A stretch of DNA of 5,206 bases from an uncultured Coriobacteriaceae bacterium (lineage in GTDB: Bacteria > Actinomycetota > Coriobacteriia > Coriobacteriales > Eggerthellaceae). Each line of letters starts with the position of its first letter. Within the stretch, counting starts at the first letter, position 1. This document shows positions 4,977 to 5,206 of this stretch, one piece after another. Made by a program: the position numbers and the translations under genes. The stretch spans positions 1-5,206 of the forward strand of contig CACZIP010000163.1 of NCBI GenBank assembly GCA_902781245.1. Direction: 5' to 3'. The notes under the pieces are model-generated. The model searched no databases. It was not told the origin of the DNA and was given only the letters and a program-made list of their open reading frames with translations.

Positions 4977-5206
4977 TTACGGCTTACATACATCATAAGG
5001 CTTGAGCTTTGCCCTACCATCTCTTCCCGCGTACCCGCGCGCCCTCAAGCAAACGCTCTGCCCCAACTTACAGCCTTTTGCCTCGGCCAGAACAGGAGTC
5101 TTGCCAGTGTGCGAGTTAAGTTTATCGGGATTGGAGGCCTTCACGCCCCTCCGGAGATCAGCGCCAGGCAAAGAAGAGAGCCGGCTTTCACTGACGCGAC
5201 GATGAT
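4977..5206 (-). other. Unassigned edge segment: open frames on both strands, suspected dispersed repeat or tail of an upstream gene
   Basis: On the - strand a frame is open from the window edge to TAA at 4979-4977, about 76 codons, with no ATG and only a TTG (5171) as a possible start. It reads through NSHTGKTPVLAEAKG and ends YDVCKP 17 bases before the next start codon. On the + strand a frame from TTG 5002 to TGA 5203-5205 covers the same bases, with ARTGVLPVCEL and RRSAPGKEESRL. Neither has a recognisable domain or a good ribosome binding site inside the window. Phrases of this kind feel familiar as small spurious ORFs scattered through some Coriobacteriia genomes, which would fit an intergenic repeat family. 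That is an unverified impression. The alternative is the C-terminus of a - strand gene starting beyond the window. Confidence 0.3.
4992..4997 (-). promoter_or_regulatory. Weak candidate -10 (TATGAT) ahead of the membrane-protein gene
   Basis: On the - strand, TATGAT (5 of 6 consensus) lies 32 bases before the start codon at 4959, a suitable distance for a short leader with the GGAG at 4971 to 4968. No convincing -35 is present at 16-18 bases: candidates such as ATGGTA and TGGTAG match poorly. The call rests on the -10 and position alone. Confidence 0.25.

Overview
The window looks like an ordinary chromosomal stretch of a medium-to-high G+C bacterium. The lineage cannot be fixed from sequence alone. 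A C_GCAxxG_C_C family protein fits an anaerobe, and the codon choice together with the segment at the right end gives a weak impression of a gut Coriobacteriia/Eggerthellaceae-type organism. That assignment is a guess. Four genes are well supported: two on the + strand in the left half and two on the - strand in the right half, so the two pairs converge at about 2480.

Layout. Positions 1-361 hold no gene I can assign firmly. They contain what may be the tip of a HigA-like antitoxin reading frame (1-71), a small ORF with a strong ribosome binding site (90-230), and a 67-base set of nested inverted repeats (285-351) that encloses a candidate promoter just ahead of the first large gene. Positions 362-1879 encode a fusion of Sel1-like repeats with a CbbX/SpoVK/EccA-type AAA+ ATPase. 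Positions 1880-2048 carry a perfect hairpin and an extended -10 promoter. Positions 2049-2471 encode a cysteine-rich C_GCAxxG_C_C protein. The convergent junction holds a hairpin at 2482-2505. On the - strand, a 608-residue multi-pass membrane protein of unknown function (4959 to 3133) is followed after 33 bases by a macro-domain protein (3098 to 2487), which looks like a two-gene operon. The right edge (4977-5206) is a segment with open frames on both strands that I suspect is a dispersed repeat or the tail of another gene.

How the genes may work together. No complete known system is visible: there is no CRISPR array, transposase, integrase, rRNA or tRNA. The + strand genes appear to be separate transcription units, since each has its own candidate promoter and a hairpin lies between them. 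The membrane protein and macro protein are probably co-transcribed, but a functional link is only inferred. The points most worth a second look are: the Sel1-AAA+ fusion and its unusual leader; the macro domain with Cys in place of the usual catalytic Asp; the membrane protein with an internal lipoprotein-signal-like segment and a glycine-rich C-terminal hairpin; and the edge segment near 5000-5206.
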